A stretch of DNA of 41,459 nucleotides from CAYSRJ01 sp964525675 (GCA_964525675.1 CAZGJW010000012.1:1-41459), one strand, 5' to 3'. Shown: positions 33,001 to 41,246, numbered from the stretch's first letter. A program made the numbers and translations. The notes: a model not told the origin generated them from the sequence alone.

Positions 33001-33496
33001 GGCCTCCCCTGAATCACAGGTGAGTTTGTTCGGTATCCCTTCTTCAGTGAAGGTTATCACCACCAAGGATCGACATAAAATGGCATTTGTTACTCTCGAA
33101 GATCTGACGGGGAGTGTAGAGGTGGTGGTTTTTCCCAGTGTGTACGAGAAGTACAGCGACTATCTCGAAGAAAAAGGAGTGGTTGTGGTAAATGGAAGAC
33201 TCGATGGTGAGAAAGTTCTTGCCGATACCATCTGCATGCCTGAGGAGCTCGCGAAGGAAGTGGTCTCGGGCCTTCATGTTCTCTTGAATGATCCGTTTAG
33301 TGAGGATAAGCTCTTGCGGCTGCGAGACCTCTTTATTCAGAACAAGGGGAAATGCAGTGTCTATATTCATACCCGGGAGCTCGAGCATAAGAAACGGGTG
33401 GTCAGGGCATCTTCATTTCTGCTTGTCGACCCTGGGGAGGAGCTGCTTTCCCTGCTCAGGAATGAAAAGCTTGTTCAAAAGGCGTGGGTAAGCTGA
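30080..33496 (+). CDS. dnaE: DNA polymerase III alpha subunit
   Basis: A 1138-residue replicative polymerase of the DnaE1 type. The PHP domain opens with HLHTHSEYSILDG (His9, His11) and keeps its metal-binding residues, so proofreading-type activity is possible. The polymerase acid pair is Asp398 and Asp400 (PDIDIDFDGDRRDEV). GRYGFNKSHSTAYALLAFHTAYLK is the later palm/thumb block. A clamp-binding motif QSSLF is at 907-911, and an OB domain (VSLFGIPSSVKVI) at about 985-1045. Length is normal. It is coupled to the metallohydrolase upstream by a 4-base overlap. Confidence 0.96.
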   Translation: MIEHAPFVHLHTHSEYSILDGSTKIDDLIERALYYHMPALALTDHGNMFGALEFYKKAMHRGLKPIIGEEFYIAPDSMHKRGTRDKPYHLILLAGDEEGYRNLLHLSSAAYLEGFYYKPRIDIDLLSAKSKGLICLSSCLGGEIPVLLRQGKNEEAQKRAGVYRDIFGKDNYYFELMDNGLEEQVEVNRELLNLGARMDIQVVATNDVHYLEKSDAQYHDVLLCIQTGKTVQETKRLKFKSDQFYFRSPQEMMALFEKYPQAIRNTIEITEKCNLQLDLGKYKLPHFPIPERYTADFYIKKLAVEGIESRYPNNTKEIQNRVQSELEVIRSMGFSTYFLIVWDFIRFAKSRGIAVGPGRGSAAGSIVAFALGITDVDPLKYGLIFERFLNQSRISMPDIDIDFDGDRRDEVIQYVREKYRQDRVAQIITFGAMKARAVVRDVARAIDIPIDEADTLAKLIPSRHDITIEEAIDSSGELQNRIANDTRVERLFDISKRLERLVRHPSTHAAGVVISPEPLSNLVPLYRDAKSGVVSTQYQMRDLEDVGLIKMDFLGLKNLTIIQRCLRDIEAAGLPVPDMDNLDLEDPAVYTLLGEGRSMGVFQLESNGMQSLLKRLLPNRFDDIIAVLALYRPGPLDSGMVDEFIERKQGRKPIVYADPRLREALEETYGVIVYQEQVMEIAQVISGFTMAEADNLRKAMGKKKIEILEEARSTFIEGAVKNSVQEKTAEDIFEMIKTFGRYGFNKSHSTAYALLAFHTAYLKVHFPVFYIASLLSGELHDTDKICQYICETREMGIDLKPPDVNNSGVLFEVHDNAINYALAAIKNVGENAARIIVQERENGGKYSNLFDFTSRVDLRLVNRRVIESLVKSGAMEGFGENRHTLFENIENALEYGASVQGDRLKGQSSLFEEISGEKGVQTYYQTTKHEEWNEAEVSENEREVLGFYFKAHPILKYNEMITRVHALSAAELKSASPESQVSLFGIPSSVKVITTKDRHKMAFVTLEDLTGSVEVVVFPSVYEKYSDYLEEKGVVVVNGRLDGEKVLADTICMPEELAKEVVSGLHVLLNDPFSEDKLLRLRDLFIQNKGKCSVYIHTRELEHKKRVVRASSFLLVDPGEELLSLLRNEKLVQKAWVS

Positions 33497-33514
33497 TGAA
33501 GCCGATAGTCTCAG

Positions 33515-33646
33515 ATGGTTTTTTTTAGTGTGTTTTCGATCATCCTGTTCATACTCGTGCTTCGGTTTTACCTGCAGCGGTACGAGGGTTTCAGGAGGAC
33601 GAACGCTGAATTTTCCTCAGTCTCAATGTTTTTTTCCGAATAACTT
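33515..33646 (+). CDS. Small single-span membrane ORF after dnaE
   Basis: A 43-residue frame with a hydrophobic stretch (residues 3-20, SVFSIILFILVLRFYL) followed by a basic, polar tail (QRYEGFRRTTN). It lies 18 bases after dnaE. No ribosome site is visible before its ATG, although translation could be coupled to a 10-codon frame overlapping the dnaE stop. I do not recognise it, and it may be chance. Confidence 0.25.
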
Positions 33647-33683
33647 TATCCACATGGTCATTTCAGGATTAATCCTTTCAGGA

Positions 33684-35075
33684 CTAGTAGCCCCTTCTTT
33701 CCATTGCACCCCATTCCCGCTGTGATGTGAAAAATTTGAAAAAACCCTTGATCTTATAGTAGAGATTTACCTGCCTGTAAAACAGGTTTTCAAGGAGGGA
33801 GACCAGAAGCCGCAGAACGAAATGGTGGAAACGCAGAGTCGTCCCGATAGCAAAGTATTCCATGGTCAGGGCGATAAAGGTATGCATGATACTGTATACC
33901 CAGGTTACAAGAATGAATCTGAGCAGTGTCAATGCCGGAAAAATGGTCAGCCATATACCTGCCGCGAGCAGACCGTAACCGAAAATTTCTATAAACGGTG
34001 CTGCAATCTCGGATAGTATGTAGAAGGGTATTGAAAAAAATGCGACGGCCCCATAACGGGGGTTGAATATCATGTTCCTGTTTTCGAAAATACTCTCGAG
34101 CAGTCCCATCTGCCAGCGAACTCTCTGGCGTGCAAGGACCCTGAATGAGTAGGGTATCTCGGTCCAGCATACGGTATCTGCAACGAAGCTGATGCGATAT
34201 TTTTTCTTTTCCTGCTTCTTCAGCTTGTGGAGTTTTACGACGAGCATCATATCCTCACCAAGAGATTTTTTCTTGTAGCCCTGCACTTTCAGTACATCTT
34301 CTTTTTTAAACAGGCCGAAGGCACCTGAAATTATGAGCAGTGAGTTTATCGAGGAAAGCCCGAGCCTCCCGAGAAAGAATGCCCTCGCATATTCGATGCC
34401 CTGCAGGATAATGAGGAGATTACCGGTCAGCTTTTCCTGTAAAAGCCTTCCCATCTGTATGACAGATCCGTTTGCGGGTTTTACAACGCCGCCGACTGCG
34501 ACGGTTCTATCCGGATCGTTTATAAAGGGGAGAATGAGCTTTGCAAGGGCATCCTCCCCGAGTATGGTATCGGCGTCGACCGCGCAGAAGTAGGGAAACT
34601 TCGATACGTTGATACCCGCGTTGAGCGCGTCCGCCTTACCGCCGTTTTCCTTGTCGATTACGATGATATTTTTATGCACCTTCGATATATAGATACCACG
34701 TATCTTCTCCGTTTCGATTGAGCGCCTGTACACGTAGTCGGTTTTGATAAGGTCGAAGGCCTCTATAAGGGTTTTCAGTGTGCCGTCATTCGAACTGTCG
34801 TTGACAACCAGCAGCTCATAACTCGGGTACCGGATAAAGAGCAGCGATCGGACGCTCTCGACAATTGTTTTCTCTTCATTAAATGCGGGGAGTATAATGG
34901 AAACAGGCGGCAGGAGCCGGAATTTGAAAGCCTGGTCTAGGTTATAGGTAAACCGGAAACTGCGTCTTTTCTGCACCTCGATAATTGATAAAAGGAGAAC
35001 GAAAAGGTACACGGTGTTGATTGTAAAGAAAAAAACCATGATGATCGTGTAAAGTATGTTAAGCGTTTCTCTCAT
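33684..35075 (-). CDS. Processive GT2 glycosyltransferase, membrane polysaccharide synthase
   Basis: A 463-residue inner-membrane glycosyltransferase of the PgaC/NodC/YaiP type. An N-terminal span (about 8-33) is followed by the GT-A domain: VSIILPAFNEEKTI, VVNDSSNDGT, CAVDADTIL (metal Asp), LGEDMMLVVKL (catalytic acid) and the processivity motif RQRVRW. Spans after about residue 330 form the export channel in this family. Such enzymes polymerise and pass a beta-linked glycan across the membrane. It is last in a minus-strand operon with a HEAT-repeat protein (4-base overlap) and a TPR/beta-barrel protein. No PilZ domain is visible in it. The polymer is unknown. Confidence 0.88.
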   Translation of the reverse strand: MRETLNILYTIIMVFFFTINTVYLFVLLLSIIEVQKRRSFRFTYNLDQAFKFRLLPPVSIILPAFNEEKTIVESVRSLLFIRYPSYELLVVNDSSNDGTLKTLIEAFDLIKTDYVYRRSIETEKIRGIYISKVHKNIIVIDKENGGKADALNAGINVSKFPYFCAVDADTILGEDALAKLILPFINDPDRTVAVGGVVKPANGSVIQMGRLLQEKLTGNLLIILQGIEYARAFFLGRLGLSSINSLLIISGAFGLFKKEDVLKVQGYKKKSLGEDMMLVVKLHKLKKQEKKKYRISFVADTVCWTEIPYSFRVLARQRVRWQMGLLESIFENRNMIFNPRYGAVAFFSIPFYILSEIAAPFIEIFGYGLLAAGIWLTIFPALTLLRFILVTWVYSIMHTFIALTMEYFAIGTTLRFHHFVLRLLVSLLENLFYRQVNLYYKIKGFFKFFTSQREWGAMERRGY

Positions 35076-36331
35076 TTCCTTTTTTCCAGGGAAGTTTGTT
35101 CAGGACGGTTGCCGCGATTGCTTTCTGCTTCCGACATCATTGACTGAAGCACTCTATTCGAGCTGCTGAAGTTTTGGAGGTAGTTGAGGTAGCCGTTTTT
35201 TATTAACAGCCTCATCATCTTTGCAGCAAGTTCCATTTTTTTGCTCTCTCCCCGGCCGAGCTCTTCGAGCATCTCTTCTATGATGCCGTTTTCCTCGAGG
35301 GTTTGAACGCATATATCCCGCGCAAACCTGTCACCAGAATCGAGACTGTCGACAAGAGCGCTAATCCCGATGAGCCCCAATCTTGACAGGGAACGGGCGG
35401 CATTTTTCCTGACATACCAGTTTGAGTCTTTCAGGAGCATCACAAGCCTGTAGGCTGCCCCTTTGATCGCCATTTCCCCAATTATTCCCGCTGCAACTGC
35501 ACGAACTTCCCATTCTTTGTCCTCCAGGGCGTTGATTACCGTTTTGACAGAAGAGAGGTCGTTGATTTTTCCTACAGTCATCAGAGCGCTGATTCGTATA
35601 TCAAGATTGCTGCTTTCAGCATAGAGACGGATCAGGTCGGCCAGGATCTCAGGAGATTTGAGGATTGAAAGTGCTCTGATGAGAAGAAGTCTTTTGCTAT
35701 CGGGAAGGGTGTTGTCGGTTAAAAGCGGCCTCATATGCCTGTATATATCTCTACCGAAAAAAGGGCATATCGCAGATATGAGCCATGCGTGCTGCTGTGG
35801 ACAGTGCCGGAAATATGCGAAAAGGGCAGGTGCGGTTTCGAGCGCCCTGATTTCTCCGAGCGCTATTATTGTAGAACAGACGACCTTTCGGTTGAAATCA
35901 TTCAGCTTGCTGGTGAGCAGGCCGGCCTGTTCCCGGGAACCCAGAAGGCCGAGTGTATAGCATGCACGCATCCTCTTTGTTGGTAATATGCTGGACAGCC
36001 ATTTTTGTATAAAAGTTAGAAGACCGAGCTTTATTACGGCCTCTTTCATAAGTTCCTGTTTGTTTCCTGTAATTATCGACAGTATTTCGGTGAAAGCTTC
36101 AATCAGGCTGAACCGGTGTAAAGTACCGGCAGAAAGGGCATCAAGCGGCAGCCCATTGAAAAGAACATCGTAAAGACTGTTCAAATGCCTCCACTTCATT
36201 CTGGATCTGATTTTATGAACAAGGCCCTTGAACAGGAAAAACGCTACTGAGGTGAAGAAATATACAACAACGAGGATGATAAGAGCAACGGTTGACCTGA
36301 AAATGACTGTTTGGAGTAAAGAGTTTACCAT
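35072..36331 (-). CDS. Membrane-anchored HEAT-repeat protein
   Basis: A 419-residue protein with one N-terminal span (about 10-35) and a basic flank (KGLVHKIRSRMKWR), so the rest probably faces the cytoplasm. Residues 115-350 hold HEAT-like helical repeats (RACYTLGLLGSREQAGLL; STIIALGEIRALETAPALF; ALMTVGKINDLSSVKTVI; AAGIIGEMAIKGAAYRLV; AARSLSRLGLIGISALV). The C-terminus is charged. It overlaps the TPR/barrel gene by seven bases and the glycosyltransferase by four, so it is almost surely part of the same machine. A scaffold or regulatory subunit of the synthase is inferred. Confidence 0.8.
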   Translation of the reverse strand: MVNSLLQTVIFRSTVALIILVVVYFFTSVAFFLFKGLVHKIRSRMKWRHLNSLYDVLFNGLPLDALSAGTLHRFSLIEAFTEILSIITGNKQELMKEAVIKLGLLTFIQKWLSSILPTKRMRACYTLGLLGSREQAGLLTSKLNDFNRKVVCSTIIALGEIRALETAPALFAYFRHCPQQHAWLISAICPFFGRDIYRHMRPLLTDNTLPDSKRLLLIRALSILKSPEILADLIRLYAESSNLDIRISALMTVGKINDLSSVKTVINALEDKEWEVRAVAAGIIGEMAIKGAAYRLVMLLKDSNWYVRKNAARSLSRLGLIGISALVDSLDSGDRFARDICVQTLEENGIIEEMLEELGRGESKKMELAAKMMRLLIKNGYLNYLQNFSSSNRVLQSMMSEAESNRGNRPEQTSLEKRK

Positions 36332-37635
36332 TTTAACGCTGTGCGATAGGATATTTCATTCGTTTTTCCGTACTGGGTTTCAATTCTCCCGTAGCTTAGC
36401 TGTAATTCGAGATTTTCCGTAATGCTGTAGCTGATGCCGGTGGAGAAATCGAAAACCCGCCGTGATTTGTCCCGTACCTCAACATCTCCCCCGTAGGAGA
36501 CAGTGATGAAAAGGTCGTTTTTATTGAGATATTCGAGATTGAGCGTGAGCTCCATCTTTCCGGTTGAATACCCGGACGTGTAGATATACCGGTTGTACCC
36601 CAGTGTTATATAGCTAATATCGGAAAACTCACGGGTAACCTCCGGTGAAAAGGTTAAAAGCGTTTCGTTTGAATAGAAATCAGCGGTGAAATCCATGCCG
36701 GCGGTCACTATACGGGGAATTGCGTAGTGCACGCCGAGCAGTGTGGAGTAATCAGGTGAGAAGAGGGCATCCGGCGTGATCCCGAACCCGTTCGAGAGAT
36801 ATAAATTTTTTATCCCTCGGTATACCGCTGTGGTTGTGAGTGTGTAGTCGTTGTCTCCGGCTATGTCCCAGTTCTGATACTCGAAAATGAAGTCCCACCA
36901 GCGTTTGAAATGATAGGTAATGTTCGAAAACACGGTTATACCCATACTCGAATCGGGGTAAATATCCCATCGAAAATTGAGAGGCGCAATCTCCCATGTT
37001 GTAAGAATCATGATCCCTTTTAAAAACCGCTTCGCTTCGCTGTTATCAGGGTCGATTTCGAGTACCCGTTTAAACTCGTTGCGGGCATTTTCCTTTTTAT
37101 CCATTGCGAGGTATACCTTGCCGAGCTCGATCCGAACCTCTGCTTCCTGGGCACCTGCTGCAAGCGCCCTGTCGAAGTATTTAATCGCCTTTTCATTCTC
37201 GCCCGCCCAGAAACTAACCCGTGCAATGCCAAGCAGTGCATCAGGGTTGTCCCCCTCTTTCATGAGGTACAGCTGATAGGTTGCAATCGATTCCTTGTAG
37301 TTTCCCTGCCAGCTCAGTATCTGCGCCTTTCTGAACAGGGCCTCCGGCTGGTAGGGCTTTTCTTCGAGCACTTCATTCAGCAGACGAAGCGCTTCTGTAA
37401 ACTCGTTCTCCCAGCTCAAAACCTTGGCAAGCCGTATTTTGATCATCAGGTTTTTCGGGTCTCTTGTGAGCGCCTTTCTGTATTCTTCGATAGCCTCCTC
37501 GAGTCTGTCTTCGCGTTCGAACATGATACCCCTATCTATAAGCCTCTCGGTTTGAGTGTCCGCGAACAATTGATATCCAGCAAGAAAAGTCATAAAGAGT
37601 AACACTACAGACAGGCAAACGCTCCTTTTCCTCAC
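36325..37635 (-). CDS. TPR plus YaiO-like outer-membrane beta-barrel protein
   Basis: A 436-residue exported protein. The signal peptide (about 1-25, after an RKR n-region) ends at QLFA. Residues 30-210 carry about five TPR units (EEAIEEYRKALTRDPKNLMIKIRLAKVLSW; EALFRKAQILSWQGNYKESI; DNSEAKRFLKGI). The rest (220-436) has alternating polar/aromatic strands such as YRGIKNLYLSNGFGI and ends SYRTALKW with an aromatic last residue, typical of outer-membrane barrels of the YaiO/PgaA type. The start is GTG 37635, eight bases after AGAGG; GTG 37644 is too near. It would carry the polymer made by the GT2 enzyme through periplasm and outer membrane. Confidence 0.83.
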   Translation of the reverse strand: MRKRSVCLSVVLLFMTFLAGYQLFADTQTERLIDRGIMFEREDRLEEAIEEYRKALTRDPKNLMIKIRLAKVLSWENEFTEALRLLNEVLEEKPYQPEALFRKAQILSWQGNYKESIATYQLYLMKEGDNPDALLGIARVSFWAGENEKAIKYFDRALAAGAQEAEVRIELGKVYLAMDKKENARNEFKRVLEIDPDNSEAKRFLKGIMILTTWEIAPLNFRWDIYPDSSMGITVFSNITYHFKRWWDFIFEYQNWDIAGDNDYTLTTTAVYRGIKNLYLSNGFGITPDALFSPDYSTLLGVHYAIPRIVTAGMDFTADFYSNETLLTFSPEVTREFSDISYITLGYNRYIYTSGYSTGKMELTLNLEYLNKNDLFITVSYGGDVEVRDKSRRVFDFSTGISYSITENLELQLSYGRIETQYGKTNEISYRTALKW

Positions 37636-37678
37636 GGTATCCACCTCTCGATTAAGTTAAACCCTGCAATTGTCTCGA

Positions 37679-38068
37679 TCATGTACCGGTTTTTTGTTTA
37701 TATCTGTGTAAAACTGTCTCGATACGCGCGATAAGCTCATCCGGACTGAATGGTTTTCTTATATAATCATCGGCACCGCTTTTAAGTCCTTCTACTATAT
37801 CTTTCTCGGAATCCAGAACACTCAGAAAGATAATGGGCATGTCCTCTGTACCCTTATCCGATTTGAGTGTCTCACATACCTGCAGTCCGTTCATCTTTGG
37901 AAGAAGCCGGTCTAGAATAATGAGGTCCGGGGAGAACCGCCTCGCATAGGAGAGACCTTTTTCACCGTCACCTGCAAGAATCGCCCTGTACCCCTGTTTT
38001 TCTATGATTCGTCTCAAGAGCTCGAGGATCTCGAGGCTGTCCTCGACGATGAGTATTGTTTCATTCAT
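37679..38068 (-). CDS. Response regulator, receiver domain only
   Basis: A 129-residue CheY-like receiver. The acid pair VEDS, phospho-acceptor Asp53 (IILDRLLPKMNG), FLSVLD switch region and Lys in YIRKPF are present. The start is ATG 38068 with GGAG seven bases upstream; the longer frame to 38161 has a hydrophobic extension unlike the family. It is the first gene upstream of the TPR/barrel gene (43-base gap), so it probably controls or belongs to the polysaccharide operon. The cognate kinase is not in the immediate neighbourhood. Confidence 0.88.
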   Translation of the reverse strand: MNETILIVEDSLEILELLRRIIEKQGYRAILAGDGEKGLSYARRFSPDLIILDRLLPKMNGLQVCETLKSDKGTEDMPIIFLSVLDSEKDIVEGLKSGADDYIRKPFSPDELIARIETVLHRYKQKTGT

Positions 38069-38265
38069 GATAGGTCTCCGGAACAGTCCGTATTGCAATA
38101 TAATACACCAATATAGTATATCATAGAAAGCAAGCCACAGTATAGCACTAAGCCGAATCACTATACTAACGGGGCCAAGAGAATTGAATTCTGTTTCTGT
38201 TTTCGATTATCTATGAACTTTTACATAATATTTTCGGAATATTTTACACCGGTAATTAAAACCCG

Positions 38266-38300
38266 TTGACGAAAATTCAAATACCCTCTAATATGGGTAT
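38266..38300 (+). promoter_or_regulatory. Promoter with overlapping operator upstream of the sugar-isomerase-like gene
   Basis: TTGACG (38266-38271), 17 bases, TAATAT (38289-38294). The perfect inverted repeat ATACCC (38281-38286) and GGGTAT (38295-38300) brackets the -10 box, so a dimeric repressor bound there would block the polymerase. GGAGG precedes ATG 38337. Confidence 0.55.
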
Positions 38301-38336
38301 CAAATATCATTAAACATTGGATTTGGAGGCGGAAAC

Positions 38337-39770
38337 ATGGAAAAAAAGAAGGTGAAGCTCGGGCTTGCTCCGACAAGAAGAAATGTTTTTTCAGTGGAGG
38401 ATTCTCTGAAATATAAAGGACTGATAGAGAAAAAACTGCAGTCATGGGGAGTTGATTTCGTGAACCTGGATTCTCTCAACAAGGAGGGCCTCCTGTTCAA
38501 TCGGCTCGAAGCCGAAAAGGCGGCAAAAATCTTCAGGGATGCGAATGTCGATGCGGTTTTCGCTCCCCACGTTAACTTTGGAACCGAAGATGCTGTCGCG
38601 AAATGCGCAAAAGCGGTCGGCAAACCGCTTCTGCTCTGGGGTCCACGTGATGAAGCGCCGCTGAAAGACGGCTCGAGACTGAGAGACACCCAGTGCGGGT
38701 TGTTCGCAACGAGTAAAATTCTGAGACGCTACGGTGTGCCCTTCTCGTACATCGTCAATTCCAGGGTGGATGCGCCGGTGTTCGAGCGGGGCTTCAAAAA
38801 CTTTCTCGCAGCGGCACGTGCGGCAAACGGATTTCTGAAGGCGAGGATCGGCCAGATATCGACCCGGCCGGAAGATTTTTTCACCGTCATGGTGAACGAG
38901 GGAGAGCTTCTCGAACGCTGGGGTATTGAAGCGGTGCCTATCACCCTGGTCGATATAGAAAAGAGGGTGCTCGACAAAGTGAAATCGGACAAGAGAATCG
39001 AAGACGAGGTTGAAGATTTTAAAAAACGGACGACCTTCAAGGGTATGGATGAGGACGCAATCAGAAAGATCGCGGGCCTCAAACTTACACTCCTAGACTG
39101 GACTGAGGATGCAAACCTCTCTGCAATTGCTATCCAGTGCTGGGATGCACTGCAGCTTGCGCTCGGTATTGTGCCCTGCTTCGTCGATTCCGAGCTCACT
39201 TCTCTGGGTATCCCGGTTGCCTGTGAAACAGATATACACGGCGCGTTGACTTCGATTTTGCTGCAGAATGCGAGCCAGGGCACTGATCCGACCTTCTTCT
39301 GTGATCTGACCATCCGGCATCCGGAAAATGAAAACAGCGAGCTCCTCTGGCACTGCGGTCCCTTTCCCCTGGAGCTGGCCAGGGACAAGGAAAAGGCCTT
39401 TGTCGGCCAGCATTTTATCCTTCCATCACGAAGCCCGGGCACGGGAAACTGGGAGATCAGGGGCGGTAATGTGACGGTCGCACGATTCGATGGTATGGGC
39501 GGTGAGTACTTGCTGTTCATAGGCCATGCGAAGGGCACGGCAGGACCGTTTACGCTCGGCACGTTTCTGTGGATCGAGGTTCCTGATTGGCCGTTATGGG
39601 AAGAGAAGTTCATCTACGGTCCTTATATACATCACGTTGTGGGTATCCATGACCATGCGGCATATGCGCTGTACGAGGCGACCAGATTCATCCCCGGTTT
39701 GAAACCTGATCCGGCGAATCCGACTGAAGAGGAAATACGCGCGTATCTCAGGGGTAGCGATTTGCAGTAG
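38337..39770 (+). CDS. L-fucose/L-arabinose isomerase-like protein
   Basis: A 477-residue protein of the FucI/AraA-like superfamily. Blocks include VDAVFAPHVNFGTEDAVA near residue 70, MVNEGELLERWG, AIQCWDALQLALG, CETDIHGALTSILL, LLWHCGPFPLEL and the C-terminal HHVVGIHDHAAY. Conserved Glu, Asp and His residues in these blocks would bind the metal used for aldose-ketose isomerisation. It is shorter than FucI (about 590 residues), so it belongs to the group of less-characterised relatives. No sugar transporter or kinase is beside it. The promoter suggests induction by a ligand-responsive repressor. Confidence 0.75.
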   Translation: MEKKKVKLGLAPTRRNVFSVEDSLKYKGLIEKKLQSWGVDFVNLDSLNKEGLLFNRLEAEKAAKIFRDANVDAVFAPHVNFGTEDAVAKCAKAVGKPLLLWGPRDEAPLKDGSRLRDTQCGLFATSKILRRYGVPFSYIVNSRVDAPVFERGFKNFLAAARAANGFLKARIGQISTRPEDFFTVMVNEGELLERWGIEAVPITLVDIEKRVLDKVKSDKRIEDEVEDFKKRTTFKGMDEDAIRKIAGLKLTLLDWTEDANLSAIAIQCWDALQLALGIVPCFVDSELTSLGIPVACETDIHGALTSILLQNASQGTDPTFFCDLTIRHPENENSELLWHCGPFPLELARDKEKAFVGQHFILPSRSPGTGNWEIRGGNVTVARFDGMGGEYLLFIGHAKGTAGPFTLGTFLWIEVPDWPLWEEKFIYGPYIHHVVGIHDHAAYALYEATRFIPGLKPDPANPTEEEIRAYLRGSDLQ

Positions 39771-40004
39771 GAAGCCGCGATGCGGCAATGTATCCGGTTG
39801 CATTACGTATGATGAAATTCTTTTCATTTTTTTCTTATCTTTTTTGCTGGATGTGTTATAGTCTTTAACACAGTAATTGGGATCGCGGATAGGCAAATAT
39901 GGTTTTATCCATTAGAATTCTGGCATTTTGTACCAGAATTTCGAATACAAATGACTATATTATACTACATTGCCGTAATATTACATACTTTAGGTAAAAA
40001 CCAT
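39771..40004. other. Long intergenic region with several inverted repeats
   Basis: After the isomerase-like gene come GCCGC-GAT-GCGGC (39773-39785), GTGTTA with TAACAC (near 39852-39870), and the 8-bp perfect repeat AATTCTGG (39916-39923) and CCAGAATT (39933-39940) nine bases apart. None has a T tract, so none is a clear terminator; the last is a fair operator. No coding frame is convincing here. Confidence 0.4.
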
Positions 40005-40061
40005 TAGGTAAGTGATAATTTTCAACTTCTAAGATTGGCAAGTTTACTTACCTATTTTTTT
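40005..40061 (+). terminator. Terminator-like hairpin upstream of the secreted-protein promoter
   Basis: TAGGTAAGT (40005-40013) pairs with ACTTACCTA (40046-40054) around a 32-base loop and is followed by seven T. The long loop and A+T-rich stem make it weaker than usual. It could end transcription from upstream before the promoter at 40060. Confidence 0.45.
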
Positions 40062-40094
40062 GATATTTTTCTGAAGTGGGATACACTTAGTGTA
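40060..40094 (+). promoter_or_regulatory. Promoter with palindromic operator before the secreted unknown
   Basis: TTGATA (40060-40065), 16 bases, TACACT (40082-40087). TACACTTAGTGTA (40082-40094) is a perfect 6-bp inverted repeat around T and covers the -10 box and likely start. GGGGAGG follows before ATG 40120. Confidence 0.5.
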
Positions 40095-40119
40095 AGTATG
40101 CATACAGGGGAGGTGTTTT

Positions 40120-41187
40120 ATGAAATTATCGAAGATACTATTAATAGCAATTGCGGTTTCAGTGGTACTGCTGTCCGCAGCCGTTTCGGTATTTGCGGAC
40201 CCGGGCATGACGGTAACCGTATTCGCAAATGCGCAGTACAACAGGTTCTTTGTTGCCGACCTTGGCCTGAGCGGGTCTGCGAAGAACGAGGTATTCAGGG
40301 TGACCTTCAAACCCGATAATACGGTGAAGGACAACTACTACGTGAGTATTGTTGTAAAGGATGAAAATACGAGGCAAACGCTCATCTCGGGAAATACGAA
40401 TGCGTTGGCCTATAACACGGGTTATTCCGGCAAGACCTTCTCGAATATCGATATGACTGACGCATCAAACCTCGGGGGGTCATTTACCATCTCCGGAGGC
40501 GCAGGCGACAAGAAATTGCAGGACAAGGTGCTTGCGACGGGATCGCTGCCGCAGAGTACCTTCTCAATCACCTTGACGCTCTATCAGAGCGGCAATTCAA
40601 CGCCGGTAGCGACAAAAACGATTTATATCACCATCAATCCGCCGTACCAGCAGCCGCTGTACCCGCTGAACATCGCCGTTTCTAAATCGGGGCTTGATTT
40701 TCGGTGGATCTCCAATTTCAAGAATATCGAGCTTCATCTCTTTAAAGACCCGAACGGAAACAAAGAGCTCATTGCAGGCTCCATCGTTCCGAAAACCAGG
40801 CTCGGCAGGGCCCAGGGCGTGGATGGATCGGATATTGCTTTACTGCTGGAAGAGGGAGGGACCTACTACTGGCAGCTCTGGGGATATATCAGCACTTCTC
40901 ACGGTGATGATCTCGTCAAAGGGACTCTGAATGAGTTCGTGTACTCACAGGAAGGAACCGCCGGCATAGAGCTCGTGCTGACCGAGCCGGATAAACAGGA
41001 GATTATAAAAGAGCTGACCAGAGTTTTAACCGAACTTTTCGGTAAGAAATGGGCACGGAGTTTGAGGAATTATGATATTACCAGGATTGTTCTTGATGAC
41101 GGATTCATCTCGAGAGAAGAGGTTATGACCATTCTCCATTTGATCGAGCAGAAGAAACTTGACGTCAATAACATCTATCTCAAGTGA
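40120..41187 (+). CDS. Secreted protein of unknown function
   Basis: A 355-residue exported protein. The signal peptide (1-26) is followed by a predicted cut after VFA, before DPG. Residues 30-175 look like a beta-sandwich (VRFTFKP-like strands VFRVTFKPDN, YYVSIVVKDENT, FSITLTLYQSGN, TKTIYITINPP). Residues 185-270 resemble a second beta domain (LDFRWISNFKNIELHLFKDPNGN; GGTYYWQLWGY), and the last 80 residues are helical and charged (KQEIIKELTRVLTELFGKKW). I do not recognise the family. It is followed after 59 bases by a FecR-domain protein, probably in one transcript, so an envelope role is likely. Confidence 0.72.
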   Translation: MKLSKILLIAIAVSVVLLSAAVSVFADPGMTVTVFANAQYNRFFVADLGLSGSAKNEVFRVTFKPDNTVKDNYYVSIVVKDENTRQTLISGNTNALAYNTGYSGKTFSNIDMTDASNLGGSFTISGGAGDKKLQDKVLATGSLPQSTFSITLTLYQSGNSTPVATKTIYITINPPYQQPLYPLNIAVSKSGLDFRWISNFKNIELHLFKDPNGNKELIAGSIVPKTRLGRAQGVDGSDIALLLEEGGTYYWQLWGYISTSHGDDLVKGTLNEFVYSQEGTAGIELVLTEPDKQEIIKELTRVLTELFGKKWARSLRNYDITRIVLDDGFISREEVMTILHLIEQKKLDVNNIYLK

Positions 41188-41246
41188 TTTCGAATGCGGG
41201 ATACGGTGATTTCTTTGAAATACCATCTAAAATCTGGAGGAAATAA

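Noticed and set aside
33649..33657. Perfect DnaA box TTATCCACA downstream of dnaE
   Set aside because: A single 9-mer is expected by chance in a window of this size and no second box or A+T-rich element is beside it.
40021..40090. Third copy of the dispersed repeat (AACTTCTAAG and GAAGTGGGAT segments)
   Set aside because: Only short pieces match and the order and hairpins of copies A and B are missing.
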